From the NCBI GenBank assembly GCA_002085355.1, contig NATN01000145.1, positions 1 to 7,124 of the forward strand: a stretch of 7,124 nt of DNA, in the 5' to 3' direction. The position numbers were made by a program, and so were the translations under genes. The notes beneath the pieces were generated by a model. It saw nothing but the letters and a program-made list of their open reading frames with translations, was not told the DNA's origin and made no database searches. This DNA comes from Candidatus Zhuqueibacterota bacterium 4484_87 (GTDB lineage: Bacteria; Zhuqueibacterota; Zhuqueibacteria; Thermofontimicrobiales; Thermofontimicrobiaceae). Positions 1 to 5,388 of the stretch are shown piece after piece; the stretch's first letter is position 1; each line of letters opens with the position of its first letter.

Positions 1-587
1 AACGTCTGATAAAAATAAGCAAATTCCACACCGATGGCACCAGCGCCAATGATAATGATCGAGGACGGCATCTTTTCCGGTGACATGGCTTCACGACTGG
101 TAATAATTTTTTTTTGATCAATTTCAATTCCCGGAATGGAACGCGGTCTGGCACCAGTTGCGATCAAAATCTTCTTTCCGGTCAATTCCGCAATTTGTTC
201 ATCATCTTTAAAAACACCGACTTTGTTGGCAGCAATGAGTTTACCCGTACCGGCAACTGAAATGATATTATTTTTTTTGAACAAAAAAGCTACGCCTTTG
301 GACATGCGACCCGCTATCTGGCGGCTCCTTTTAATAATCGCTGGAAAATCAAAGGAAATATTTTCCGCCTGCAAACCAAATTTATGTGCGGATTTCATGG
401 AAGAGTAAAGCTCTGCACTTTTTAACAAAGCTTTTGTGGGAATGCACCCCCAATTCAGGCAAATTCCCCCCAATTGGTCTTTTTCTACAACTGCCACTTT
501 CATTCCCAATTGTGACGCACGGATAGCCGCCACGTAACCTCCCGGACCTGAGCCAACGACTATCAGATCAAATTCCATTTTATCCAT
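1..587 (-). CDS. lpdA: Dihydrolipoamide dehydrogenase (E3), N-terminal 195 residues
   Basis: This flavoprotein reoxidises the dihydrolipoyl groups of 2-oxoacid dehydrogenase or glycine-cleavage complexes and passes the electrons to NAD+ in the cytoplasm. The frame reads leftwards and runs off the window edge, so 195 residues are visible of a usual 460-475. In order I see the FAD-binding GSGPGG (residues 12-17) with Glu35 as the probable ribose-binding acid, the redox-active disulfide motif GICLNWGCIPTK with Cys43 and Cys48, the second FAD-contact motif ATGARP (143-148), and the start of the NAD-binding Rossmann fold, GAGAIGVEFA (181-190). Trp between the cysteines instead of Val is a known variant. 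The ATG at 587 is preceded by AGAAGGGG at good spacing, which favours it over the in-frame ATG at 578. The gene lies 63 bp downstream of nfo with no terminator between, so the two may be cotranscribed. The family assignment is near certain; which complex it serves cannot be seen here. Confidence 0.96.
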   Translation of the reverse strand, partial: MDKMEFDLIVVGSGPGGYVAAIRASQLGMKVAVVEKDQLGGICLNWGCIPTKALLKSAELYSSMKSAHKFGLQAENISFDFPAIIKRSRQIAGRMSKGVAFLFKKNNIISVAGTGKLIAANKVGVFKDDEQIAELTGKKILIATGARPRSIPGIEIDQKKIITSREAMSPEKMPSSIIIIGAGAIGVEFAYFYQT

Positions 588-650
588 ATAATACCCCTTC
601 TGTTTATTTTTGAAAATATTTCAGACAAAGCTATAAATTAAATATTGATC

Positions 651-1511
651 CTATTCAGCGATTAAGCTTCTCAATATTTGCAGATTTTCCCGATCGCTTT
701 CCGGCCCGCCGGGCAACTCGATGATTTTGGGCACCGGTTCCAATCGAATGTCATTCATGATAAAAGAAAATCCCTCAAGTCCGATCTTCCCTTTTCCGAT
801 GAGTTCATGGCGATCCACGCGAGAGCCTAATTCTGTTTTGGAATCGTTAATGTGAATAGCCTTTAATTTATCCAGGCCGATGATGCGGTCAAAATCTGTC
901 ATCATTTTTTCGTACAGCTCTTTCGTACGAAAATCATAACCAGCAGCAAAAATATGACATGTATCCAGACAAACGCCCAGTTGTTCCGGATGAGCTGTAT
1001 TATGAATAATTTCAGCCAATTGTTCAAAACTGTGTCCCAGAGAAGTACCCTGTCCCGCGGTTGTTTCCAGCAAGATTTTTGTTTTGTGGCTCGGCCGCTC
1101 ATCCATGATAAAATTTAACTGCTCTATAACACGTCTCATACCAGACTCTTCTCCCTCACCTTTGTGAGCACCAGGATGAAAAATGTAACCGTTCAACTTC
1201 AACATCTCGGCACGGTCAAATTCTAAAATGAAAGCCGTCAGAGACTTCTGTTTCTGGTTTTCATCAGGCGAAGCAAGATTAATCAAATAGCTGCTATGTG
1301 CCACAACGCTGCGGATTTGGGTCTTTTCCATCGCAGCGAAAAATCCTTCAACTTCTTCTTCAGCAAGAGGCGGCGATGTCCATTGACGCTGATTTCTGGT
1401 GAAAATTTGCATGGCAGTGCAGCCGATTTCATGAGCGCGCGCCGGTGCGAAATTTATACCGCCTGCAATTGAGACATGCGCACCCAGCAGAATATCTTTT
1501 TGATTTTCCAA
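651..1511 (-). CDS. nfo: Endonuclease IV (AP endonuclease)
   Basis: Nfo cleaves DNA 5' of abasic sites and removes blocked 3' ends in base-excision repair, using three zinc ions in a TIM barrel. The protein has 286 residues from the start chosen here, a typical family length. All nine metal ligands known from E. coli Nfo align: His72, His112 (in FHPGAH), Glu149 (in LLETTAGQGT), Asp183 and His186 (in CLDTCH), His220 (in HINDSK), Asp233 and His235 (in DRH), and Glu265 (in IIELPGG). It begins with the canonical GAHVSIAGG strand. The frame is open up to a TTG at 1523, but that codon directly abuts the GGAGG at 1524-1528 and cannot be served by it. The next TTG at 1511 sits 12 nt downstream of the SD, somewhat long but workable, and there is no ATG near. 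A terminator lies upstream, so nfo probably has its own promoter, followed by lpdA. The enzyme looks fully active. Confidence 0.96.
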   Translation of the reverse strand: MENQKDILLGAHVSIAGGINFAPARAHEIGCTAMQIFTRNQRQWTSPPLAEEEVEGFFAAMEKTQIRSVVAHSSYLINLASPDENQKQKSLTAFILEFDRAEMLKLNGYIFHPGAHKGEGEESGMRRVIEQLNFIMDERPSHKTKILLETTAGQGTSLGHSFEQLAEIIHNTAHPEQLGVCLDTCHIFAAGYDFRTKELYEKMMTDFDRIIGLDKLKAIHINDSKTELGSRVDRHELIGKGKIGLEGFSFIMNDIRLEPVPKIIELPGGPESDRENLQILRSLIAE

Positions 1512-1523
1512 ATTAAGACGCAA

Positions 1524-1528
1524 CCTCC
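1524..1528 (-). promoter_or_regulatory. Shine-Dalgarno of nfo (start-deciding)
   Basis: On the minus strand this reads GGAGG. It touches the TTG at 1523 with zero spacing, which rules out the longest possible nfo start, and lies 12 nt before the TTG at 1511. It is the only strong ribosome-binding sequence near the nfo N-terminus. Confidence 0.7.
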
Positions 1529-1553
1529 AGCTTTTATCTGATCATCCGGCATA

Positions 1554-1581
1554 AATTTACAAATATTTATTGAAATTTCAA
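1554..1581 (-). promoter_or_regulatory. Candidate sigma-70 promoter for nfo-lpdA
   Basis: On the minus strand TTGAAA (1581-1576) is followed after 16 nt by TAAATT (1559-1554). These are five-of-six and four-of-six matches to the -35 and -10 consensus. It lies between the sigma-gene terminator and the nfo start, where a promoter is expected, and would give a leader of roughly 35 nt. The surroundings are AT-rich, so a chance match is quite possible. Confidence 0.3.
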
Positions 1582-1616
1582 AGAAAATATTCAGGAAAAT
1601 TATTGATGAGTTCCCC

Positions 1617-1663
1617 AAAATAAAAAAGTCACCATCGAACCCTGAAATTCGATAATGACTTTT
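1617..1663 (-). terminator. Intrinsic terminator of the sigma-factor gene
   Basis: An inverted repeat pairs AAAAGTCA (1624-1631) with TGACTTTT (1656-1663) and ATCGAA (1634-1639) with TTCGAT (1648-1653), with a 2x2 internal mismatch and an 8-nt loop. Read on the minus strand, the stem is followed by TTTTTTATTTT (1627-1617), a good U-tract. It begins 45 bp after the sigma-factor stop codon and ends about 105 bp before the nfo start, so it separates the two units. On the plus strand no T-tract of quality follows, so I call it leftward only. Confidence 0.8.
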
Positions 1664-1708
1664 CCCCGAAATAATTAAAAGGACAACAAAACCAAGCGAA
1701 ACGACGGC

Positions 1709-2563
1709 TTAACCCAAGTACCCTTGCAATCGTTCCCGTCTATGTAAATAGCGCAATTTTCGAATCGCCCGATCGCGAATCTGGCGGATTCGTTCCCGGC
1801 TGAGATTTAACTTTTTGCCAATTTCCAATAGCGTCAGAGGTCTGTCCGTTCCAATGCCGTAATAAAATCGAATGATGCTCGCCTCGATATCTGTCAGCGT
1901 ATCGAGCGTCAACTTAATATCCATTTTCAACGATTCGTCGATTAAATCACTGGACGGTTCCACAAATTCATCGCTACTGATTTTTTCCAACAGGGACAGG
2001 CTTTCTTCTCCCGGATAGGTGGAATCTTCCAGCGACATTTCTCTGCCCCAATATTTCAAGCTTTTTGCAAGTTTCTGCGGAGAAATATTCATGGCACTGG
2101 CAACTTCTTCCAGTTCAGGGGACCTGCCCAATGTCTGTTCCAGCGTCTCCACCGTGTTGATCATTCTTTGCAATGCCCAAACATGATTCACTGGCAACCG
2201 CACTAACCGTGAATTATTCGCAAGGGCGCGTAGAATAGACTGCCTGATCCACCACACAGCGTAACTAATAAATTTAACGCCGCGCTTGCCGTCGTACCTC
2301 CTCGCTGCTTCAAGCAAACCAAGATTGCCTTCGCAAATCAGTTCATCAAAGGGAAGTCCGCGGTTTCTGTACTCTTTGGCAATAAAAACGACAAATTTGA
2401 GGTTAGCATTTACCAGTTTATCTAAGGCGCACTGGTCCCCCTTCTTGATGCGTTCGGCGAGTTTGACTTCTTCCTTTTCCGACAACATAGGAATTTGGTC
2501 GATATCATGGAGATATTTGGAAAGCACCTGATGGGTTTTGCTTACCTGTTTTTTTCTCTTCAT
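1709..2563 (-). CDS. RNA polymerase sigma-70 factor, RpoD/SigA type, no region 1.1
   Basis: This cytoplasmic protein directs core RNA polymerase to promoters. From the ATG at 2563 it has 284 residues: region 1.2 (about 13-42), region 2 (about 47-117) with the core-binding and -10 melting segment SYAVWWIRQSI, region 3 (about 122-195), and region 4 (about 215-280) with the helix-turn-helix LTLLEIGKKLNLSRERIRQI. The -35-reading residues of E. coli RpoD (R584, E585, R588) correspond to Arg256, Glu257 and Arg260, all kept. In region 2.4 the Gln437 equivalent is Gln108, but the Thr440 equivalent is Leu111, as I recall for Bacteroidota RpoD. Region 1.1 is absent, also as in that group. A GTG at 2572 extends the frame by three residues but overlaps the Shine-Dalgarno AAGGCGGGTGAT (2579-2568), which leaves 9 nt before the ATG. 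The gene follows the ferritin-like gene by 115 bp. It may be the primary sigma or a group 2 paralogue; the window cannot tell which. Confidence 0.95.
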   Translation of the reverse strand: MKRKKQVSKTHQVLSKYLHDIDQIPMLSEKEEVKLAERIKKGDQCALDKLVNANLKFVVFIAKEYRNRGLPFDELICEGNLGLLEAARRYDGKRGVKFISYAVWWIRQSILRALANNSRLVRLPVNHVWALQRMINTVETLEQTLGRSPELEEVASAMNISPQKLAKSLKYWGREMSLEDSTYPGEESLSLLEKISSDEFVEPSSDLIDESLKMDIKLTLDTLTDIEASIIRFYYGIGTDRPLTLLEIGKKLNLSRERIRQIRDRAIRKLRYLHRRERLQGYLG

Positions 2564-2678
2564 AGAAATCACCCGCCTTCTTCAAAAAGTTAGAATTTCT
2601 TATTTTGCTACTAAAAGATAAGCGAATTCAATAAAAAATAATGTGATCCGCATCAAAAACTCAGTTTTTTTTATTTTT

Positions 2679-3164
2679 TTATCCCTGAACCAGTTCTCCT
2701 TTCATCTTTAATAACATTGATACGCGTTGTTTTCTCTGACTTATGAGATCAGTGATAAATTTAGACAATTCGCCTTCACTGAGAGATTTCATCTCTTCCC
2801 AGAACAAGATACCATCTTTCTCAAAACTGATTGCAATTTGAAGAGCTGATGCTATATCTGAAAGTTCCGGTAAAATTTCTTCCATTACTTTCACATCTGT
2901 TTGTAAAGACTTTTGAGACAAGGAGTCAAAATAATATTTGGAGCGATTGATATCGAAGTATTGGCGAGGAGCAACGTGCATAGGTAATTCACTCCAGGAT
3001 TTAAGTTCTTTGCTCAATTTCTTGCCGTCAAAACTTAAATCCGAAAAAATTTTCTTCAGTTGCTCGTGCGGGATGTGGGAACTCAATAAATCATAAAATT
3101 CAGCACAACGAAGCGCTGACTGGACAAACATGTCCACGATTTCCTGTTTCTCAATTTCACTCAT
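2679..3164 (-). CDS. Degenerate ferritin/rubrerythrin-like four-helix protein
   Basis: No exact family is recognised. The 161 residues look like two helix-pair repeats of the rubrerythrin kind: helix 1 with ALRCAEFYDLL (17-27), helix 2 with LKKIFSDLSFDGKKL (36-50), a linker (about 56-88), helix 3 with IAISFEKDGILFWEEM (110-125), and helix 4 with LSKFITDLISQRKQRVSML (133-151). In functional rubrerythrins helices 1 and 3 each give a Glu ligand, here plausibly Glu22 and Glu115, and helices 2 and 4 each carry ExxH. Here the ExxH positions read Gly47/Leu50 and Arg144/Arg147, so a normal di-iron site seems impossible. No signal peptide, membrane segment or rubredoxin domain is present, so a cytoplasmic protein is likely. 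The ATG at 3164 has GGGAG 7 nt upstream. It lies 33 bp after the MBL hydrolase gene and so is probably cotranscribed with it. Fold assignment is moderate; function is unknown. Confidence 0.85.
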   Translation of the reverse strand: MSEIEKQEIVDMFVQSALRCAEFYDLLSSHIPHEQLKKIFSDLSFDGKKLSKELKSWSELPMHVAPRQYFDINRSKYYFDSLSQKSLQTDVKVMEEILPELSDIASALQIAISFEKDGILFWEEMKSLSEGELSKFITDLISQRKQRVSMLLKMKGELVQG

Positions 3165-3197
3165 TCAGGAACTCCCACTGGCTAAATGAGCGGATAA

Positions 3198-4043
3198 TTA
3201 ACCTATCCTATATTTTGTACCTTCAATAGCAGCGTCAAGTTTCATATCTAAACCCATTTTTTTAATTGTCTTCCGAAAACCCTTCACGATTTCGTCAATT
3301 TCATCATCCGTTCGATCCGGATCGTGATGGAAAAACAGTAGTTCTTTTGCCCGCGCGGCTATCGCTAATTCAAATGCCTGCTCAAACGAAGAATGTCCCC
3401 ACCCTGTTACATTCTCCAATTCATCAGCGCGATAGTGAGAATCATGGATGAGCATATCCGCACCACGACAAAAATCAACGAACTCCTGCCATGACGAGCC
3501 TGAATTCTCGGGGGCATGTAACTCATTATCAGTAATGAAAACTAACGTTTTGCCATTCTCAGTAATTTTAAAACCATTGGCACCGCCGGGGTGATTATTT
3601 TTAATGCAATCTATTACAGCATCACCCAAAACCAATTTCTCCTGCCGGATTTCGTGAAAATTTATTTTCGCTTTCAAATTACTGAAGCGCACCGGAAAAT
3701 AGCGCGCGTCCATTTGATTAGTCAAAATTTCCTGCACATTATGAAAGACCGGCTCACAGCCAAAGATTTCAATGTCGTATTCTTCCAGATACGCCGGAGC
3801 AAATAATGGAAATCCCTGGATGTGATCCCAATGGGAATGCGTAAAAAAAATATTTATTTTCCCGACTCTGGAATTAGAAACAATGTGCTGCCCCAATTTT
3901 TTTATGCCAGTACCCGCATCAATAATGATCAATGTGCCATCGTTCAATTCGACTTCAAGACAAGTAGTATTGCCGCCATACCTGATTGTCTCCTGTCCCG
4001 GCGACGGGATCGATCCGCGGGTGCCCCAAAATGTTACTTTCAA
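3198..4043 (-). CDS. MBL-fold metal-dependent hydrolase (Lactamase_B_2 / PhnP-RNase Z-like)
   Basis: This is a metallo-beta-lactamase-fold hydrolase of the branch that includes PhnP, RNase Z-like enzymes and putative cyclic-nucleotide phosphodiesterases; the substrate cannot be read from the sequence. The 281-residue protein opens with the typical VTFWGTRGSIPSPG (3-16), then IIIDAGTG with Asp42 (motif 1), HSHWDH with His69, His71, Asp73 and His74 (motif 2), His151 in NNHPGG (motif 3), Asp172 in FITDNE (motif 4), the GWGHSS segment with His217, and His239/His240 in FFHHDP (motif 5). All metal ligands for a dinuclear site are present. There is no signal peptide, so it is cytoplasmic. The frame is open to a TTG at 4085, but I place the start at the TTG at 4043: GAGGAGG lies exactly 8 nt upstream, and the product then begins MKVTFWGTRGS, the usual family N-terminus. 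It heads the probable MBL, ferritin-like, sigma unit. Confidence 0.93.
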   Translation of the reverse strand: MKVTFWGTRGSIPSPGQETIRYGGNTTCLEVELNDGTLIIIDAGTGIKKLGQHIVSNSRVGKINIFFTHSHWDHIQGFPLFAPAYLEEYDIEIFGCEPVFHNVQEILTNQMDARYFPVRFSNLKAKINFHEIRQEKLVLGDAVIDCIKNNHPGGANGFKITENGKTLVFITDNELHAPENSGSSWQEFVDFCRGADMLIHDSHYRADELENVTGWGHSSFEQAFELAIAARAKELLFFHHDPDRTDDEIDEIVKGFRKTIKKMGLDMKLDAAIEGTKYRIG

Positions 4044-4051
4044 ATCAGATG

Positions 4052-4058
4052 CCTCCTC
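4052..4058 (-). promoter_or_regulatory. Strong Shine-Dalgarno of the MBL hydrolase (start-deciding)
   Basis: On the minus strand this reads GAGGAGG, followed by 8 nt and the TTG at 4043. It lies inside the frame if the TTG at 4085 is used, and that codon has no ribosome-binding sequence of its own. The longer start would add 14 residues of no recognisable family character. Confidence 0.8.
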
Positions 4059-4294
4059 AAACAAGCGCTGTATTTTCGCATTCAAGGTTGCCAGATTTAC
4101 CGATTACTGAGTATCTTTTCGTATCCAAAATGTAATGCAAAAATAAAACCTCTTAAAAATAATTGCATATTGAGCAATTTTTGTTCATTGAATAAAATAA
4201 TTACCAGCATGCCCCTGTTTACACCTATTTAATAAAATCGGAACATATCCGGCAAAAAACATCAAGCGCAACGATACGCGCTTCTAAAATACTT

Positions 4295-4323
4295 CAAATC
4301 AAATCATTTTTTATCTTGATTTG
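4295..4323. repeat. Perfect 8-bp inverted repeat, CAAATCAA / TTGATTTG
   Basis: The arms at 4295-4302 and 4316-4323 are perfect, with a 13-bp spacer, so the arm centres are 21 bp apart, about two helical turns. That geometry suits a dimeric DNA-binding protein better than an RNA hairpin, since the arms are AT-rich and the loop is long. The same TTGATT half-site recurs at 4577-4596. A regulator role is inference only. Confidence 0.4.
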
Positions 4324-4576
4324 CTATTATTATGCAATTTTTCTTTATATTTTCTATTATTTATAACTATTTTACTTTTATTGCAATTTTATCAATTATT
4401 CCGTGTGAAAATCGATACATTTATGTTATTCAAAAAAAAACATTCAACGATAAATATTATCCGTATGCTGCATTTTATTAATAATACCTCACTAAACACA
4501 ATTTAGCGGAAAGATGCAGCAAAAATCATTCTCTTAATCTAAATCAGAAACGCAAATTGCCAGCTTGGTCTCGTCG

Positions 4577-4596
4577 TTTGATTAATTGGAATCAAA
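4577..4596. repeat. Perfect 7-bp inverted repeat, TTTGATT / AATCAAA
   Basis: The arms at 4577-4583 and 4590-4596 flank a 6-bp spacer, giving a 20-bp dyad of operator size. It shares the TTGATT core with the dyad at 4295-4323 but with the half-sites in the opposite relative order. It lies about 350 bp upstream of the HU start and about 530 bp upstream of the MBL start. Confidence 0.35.
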
Positions 4597-4827
4597 ATCG
4601 TCTTGTCTCTATTTTTTTGTTCATTTTATAATCTAACCGAAAATAGTCACAAAGTCAACCAAAAATTTCCACTTCGCAATTAATTCCGATTATTCAATTA
4701 AGATATGACCACAAATCTTGTAATTTCACATGCTAATTTCACTGATATTATCGACAGCATCACTGTCGCGCCAGCAATGATTTTGAGGCGATACTGGTAA
4801 AAACTCGTTTTGCAAGTATCCAAACAA

Positions 4828-4860
4828 TTTTTCGACTTTTTTGTCTTTTTTGATTTTTTT
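4828..4860. promoter_or_regulatory. Four nearly phased T-tracts upstream of the HU promoter
   Basis: Runs of 5, 6, 6 and 7 T occur at 4828-4832, 4837-4842, 4846-4851 and 4854-4860, with centres about 9 bp apart, directly upstream of the -35 box. A/T-rich DNA here matches the position of an UP element (alpha-subunit C-terminal domain contact), and tracts near helical phase bend DNA. Either would raise expression of an abundant protein such as HU; both roles are inferred. Confidence 0.45.
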
Positions 4861-4862
4861 CA

Positions 4863-4891
4863 TTGACATTCTCGAAATTTATTAGTATTTT
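4863..4891 (+). promoter_or_regulatory. Sigma-70 promoter of the HU gene
   Basis: A perfect -35 TTGACA (4863-4868) is followed after exactly 17 nt by TATTTT (4886-4891), a four-of-six -10. Transcription would begin near 4898 and give a leader of about 45 nt before the HU start at 4944. This is the best promoter in the window, and its -35 fits the conserved region 4.2 residues of the sigma factor encoded at 1709-2563. Confidence 0.7.
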
Positions 4892-4943
4892 TAATCGCAA
4901 TTACAGCAAATAAACTTTCAATCAATTTTGAGGAGGAAACGAA

Positions 4944-5219
4944 ATGACAAAAGCTGAACTTATCGATAAAGTAGCTGCAGTCGAAGGAATGCCGTCAAAA
5001 AAAGTTGCTGCCGCAGCAGTTGATGCCGTGTTTGGCGCTTTAACAGATTGCCTTAAGCAAGGCGATTCTTTTACTTATCAGGGATTCGGCACATTTAAAG
5101 TCACTCATACAGCGGCCAGAACTGGCGTCAATCCCCGCACCGGCGAAAAGCTTCAGATTCCTGCCGGTAAAAGACCGAAATTTTCTGCAAGCAAAGCATT
5201 GAAAGATGCAATGAAATAA
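4944..5219 (+). CDS. hup: HU-family nucleoid DNA-binding protein
   Basis: HU is a small dimeric protein that binds and bends DNA with little sequence preference, compacting the nucleoid and assisting replication, repair and recombination. The 91-residue product has the usual length. Helices 1-2 span about 3-38 (starting TKAELIDKVA), the beta-saddle holds the signature GFGTFKVTHTAARTGVNPRTG (residues 47-67) including the minor-groove-intercalating Pro64, and the C-terminal helix follows KFSASKALKDAM. The pattern is HU rather than IHF, since it has no alpha- or beta-subunit-specific extensions. The ATG is preceded by AGGAGG at 7 nt, an ideal site for high expression. The gene is a single-gene unit with a consensus -35 promoter upstream and an intrinsic terminator just downstream. 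Whether the genome has other HU paralogues cannot be seen here. Confidence 0.97.
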   Translation: MTKAELIDKVAAVEGMPSKKVAAAAVDAVFGALTDCLKQGDSFTYQGFGTFKVTHTAARTGVNPRTGEKLQIPAGKRPKFSASKALKDAMK

Positions 5220-5241
5220 TTGTATCAGGAATTTTTATTAT

Positions 5242-5282
5242 AAAACGGAGCTCCTGGTGCAATGGAGTTCCGTTTTCTTTTT
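5242..5282 (+). terminator. Intrinsic terminator of the HU gene
   Basis: AAAACGGAGCTCC (5242-5254) pairs with GGAGTTCCGTTTT (5264-5276) as 13 pairs including one G-U, around a 9-nt loop. The stem runs into TTTTCTTTTT. It starts 22 bp after the HU stop codon. The A-rich left arm could also terminate leftward transcription, but no gene arrives from that side. Confidence 0.88.
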
Positions 5283-5388
5283 CGCATCTGTCGCTTGCTG
5301 TGAAACAAATTATCTTTTCTTCGCGAAAATCCAGCTCTGCCTTTAATAACAAAACGTAATGATAAATTGCTCTTTGTCCGCCCTGCTG

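Larger units (their letters stand above)
4059..4862. other. Long AT-rich divergent intergenic region without a convincing gene
   Basis: About 0.8 kb separates the leftward MBL gene from the rightward HU gene, far more than the other gaps here (33 to about 320 bp). No open frame has a Shine-Dalgarno plus protein-like composition; the best small candidate is a 31-codon frame at 4705-4800 with a weak AAGA upstream. I see small inverted repeats at 4161-4179 (AATTGC/GCAATT), 4264-4283 (AAGCGC/GCGCTT, 8-nt loop), 4295-4323, 4577-4596 and 4752-4768 (CGACAG/CTGTCG, 5-nt loop). The word GCAATT occurs six times on either strand, and a seventh time in the HU promoter. A promoter for the leftward unit must lie here, but no candidate stands out. 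The region could hold regulatory sites, an unrecognised small RNA, or remains of a lost gene. Confidence 0.6.

Noticed and set aside
136..408. A 90-codon rightward frame over the left-edge gene
   Set aside because: It is antisense to lpdA, whose FAD, redox-disulfide and NAD motifs are unmistakable.
2640..2680. A possible terminator after the ferritin-like gene (AAAAAC/GTTTTT next to long T and A runs)
   Set aside because: The stem is short and A/T only with a 3-nt loop; it would not terminate efficiently, so I left the ferritin-like and sigma genes in one probable unit.
4161..4179. AATTGC/GCAATT dyad followed by a T-run, considered as a terminator in either direction
   Set aside because: Six AT-rich pairs are too weak, and there is no gene on the plus strand for it to end; kept only as part of the GCAATT observation.
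3822..4232. Long rightward frames (up to 136 codons) over the start of the MBL gene
   Set aside because: They are antisense to a gene with complete metal-ligand motifs and have no recognisable domain or ribosome-binding site.
4321..4506. A 61-residue rightward frame starting on TTG, rich in Leu, Phe and Ile, that could pass for a membrane peptide
   Set aside because: It has no Shine-Dalgarno, uses a TTG start, and its composition is just what AT-rich DNA gives by chance.
4059..4943. Search for tRNA, riboswitch, CRISPR or replication-origin features in the long gap
   Set aside because: I saw no cloverleaf, no regularly spaced repeats, no DnaA-box clusters and no riboswitch core that I could recognise.
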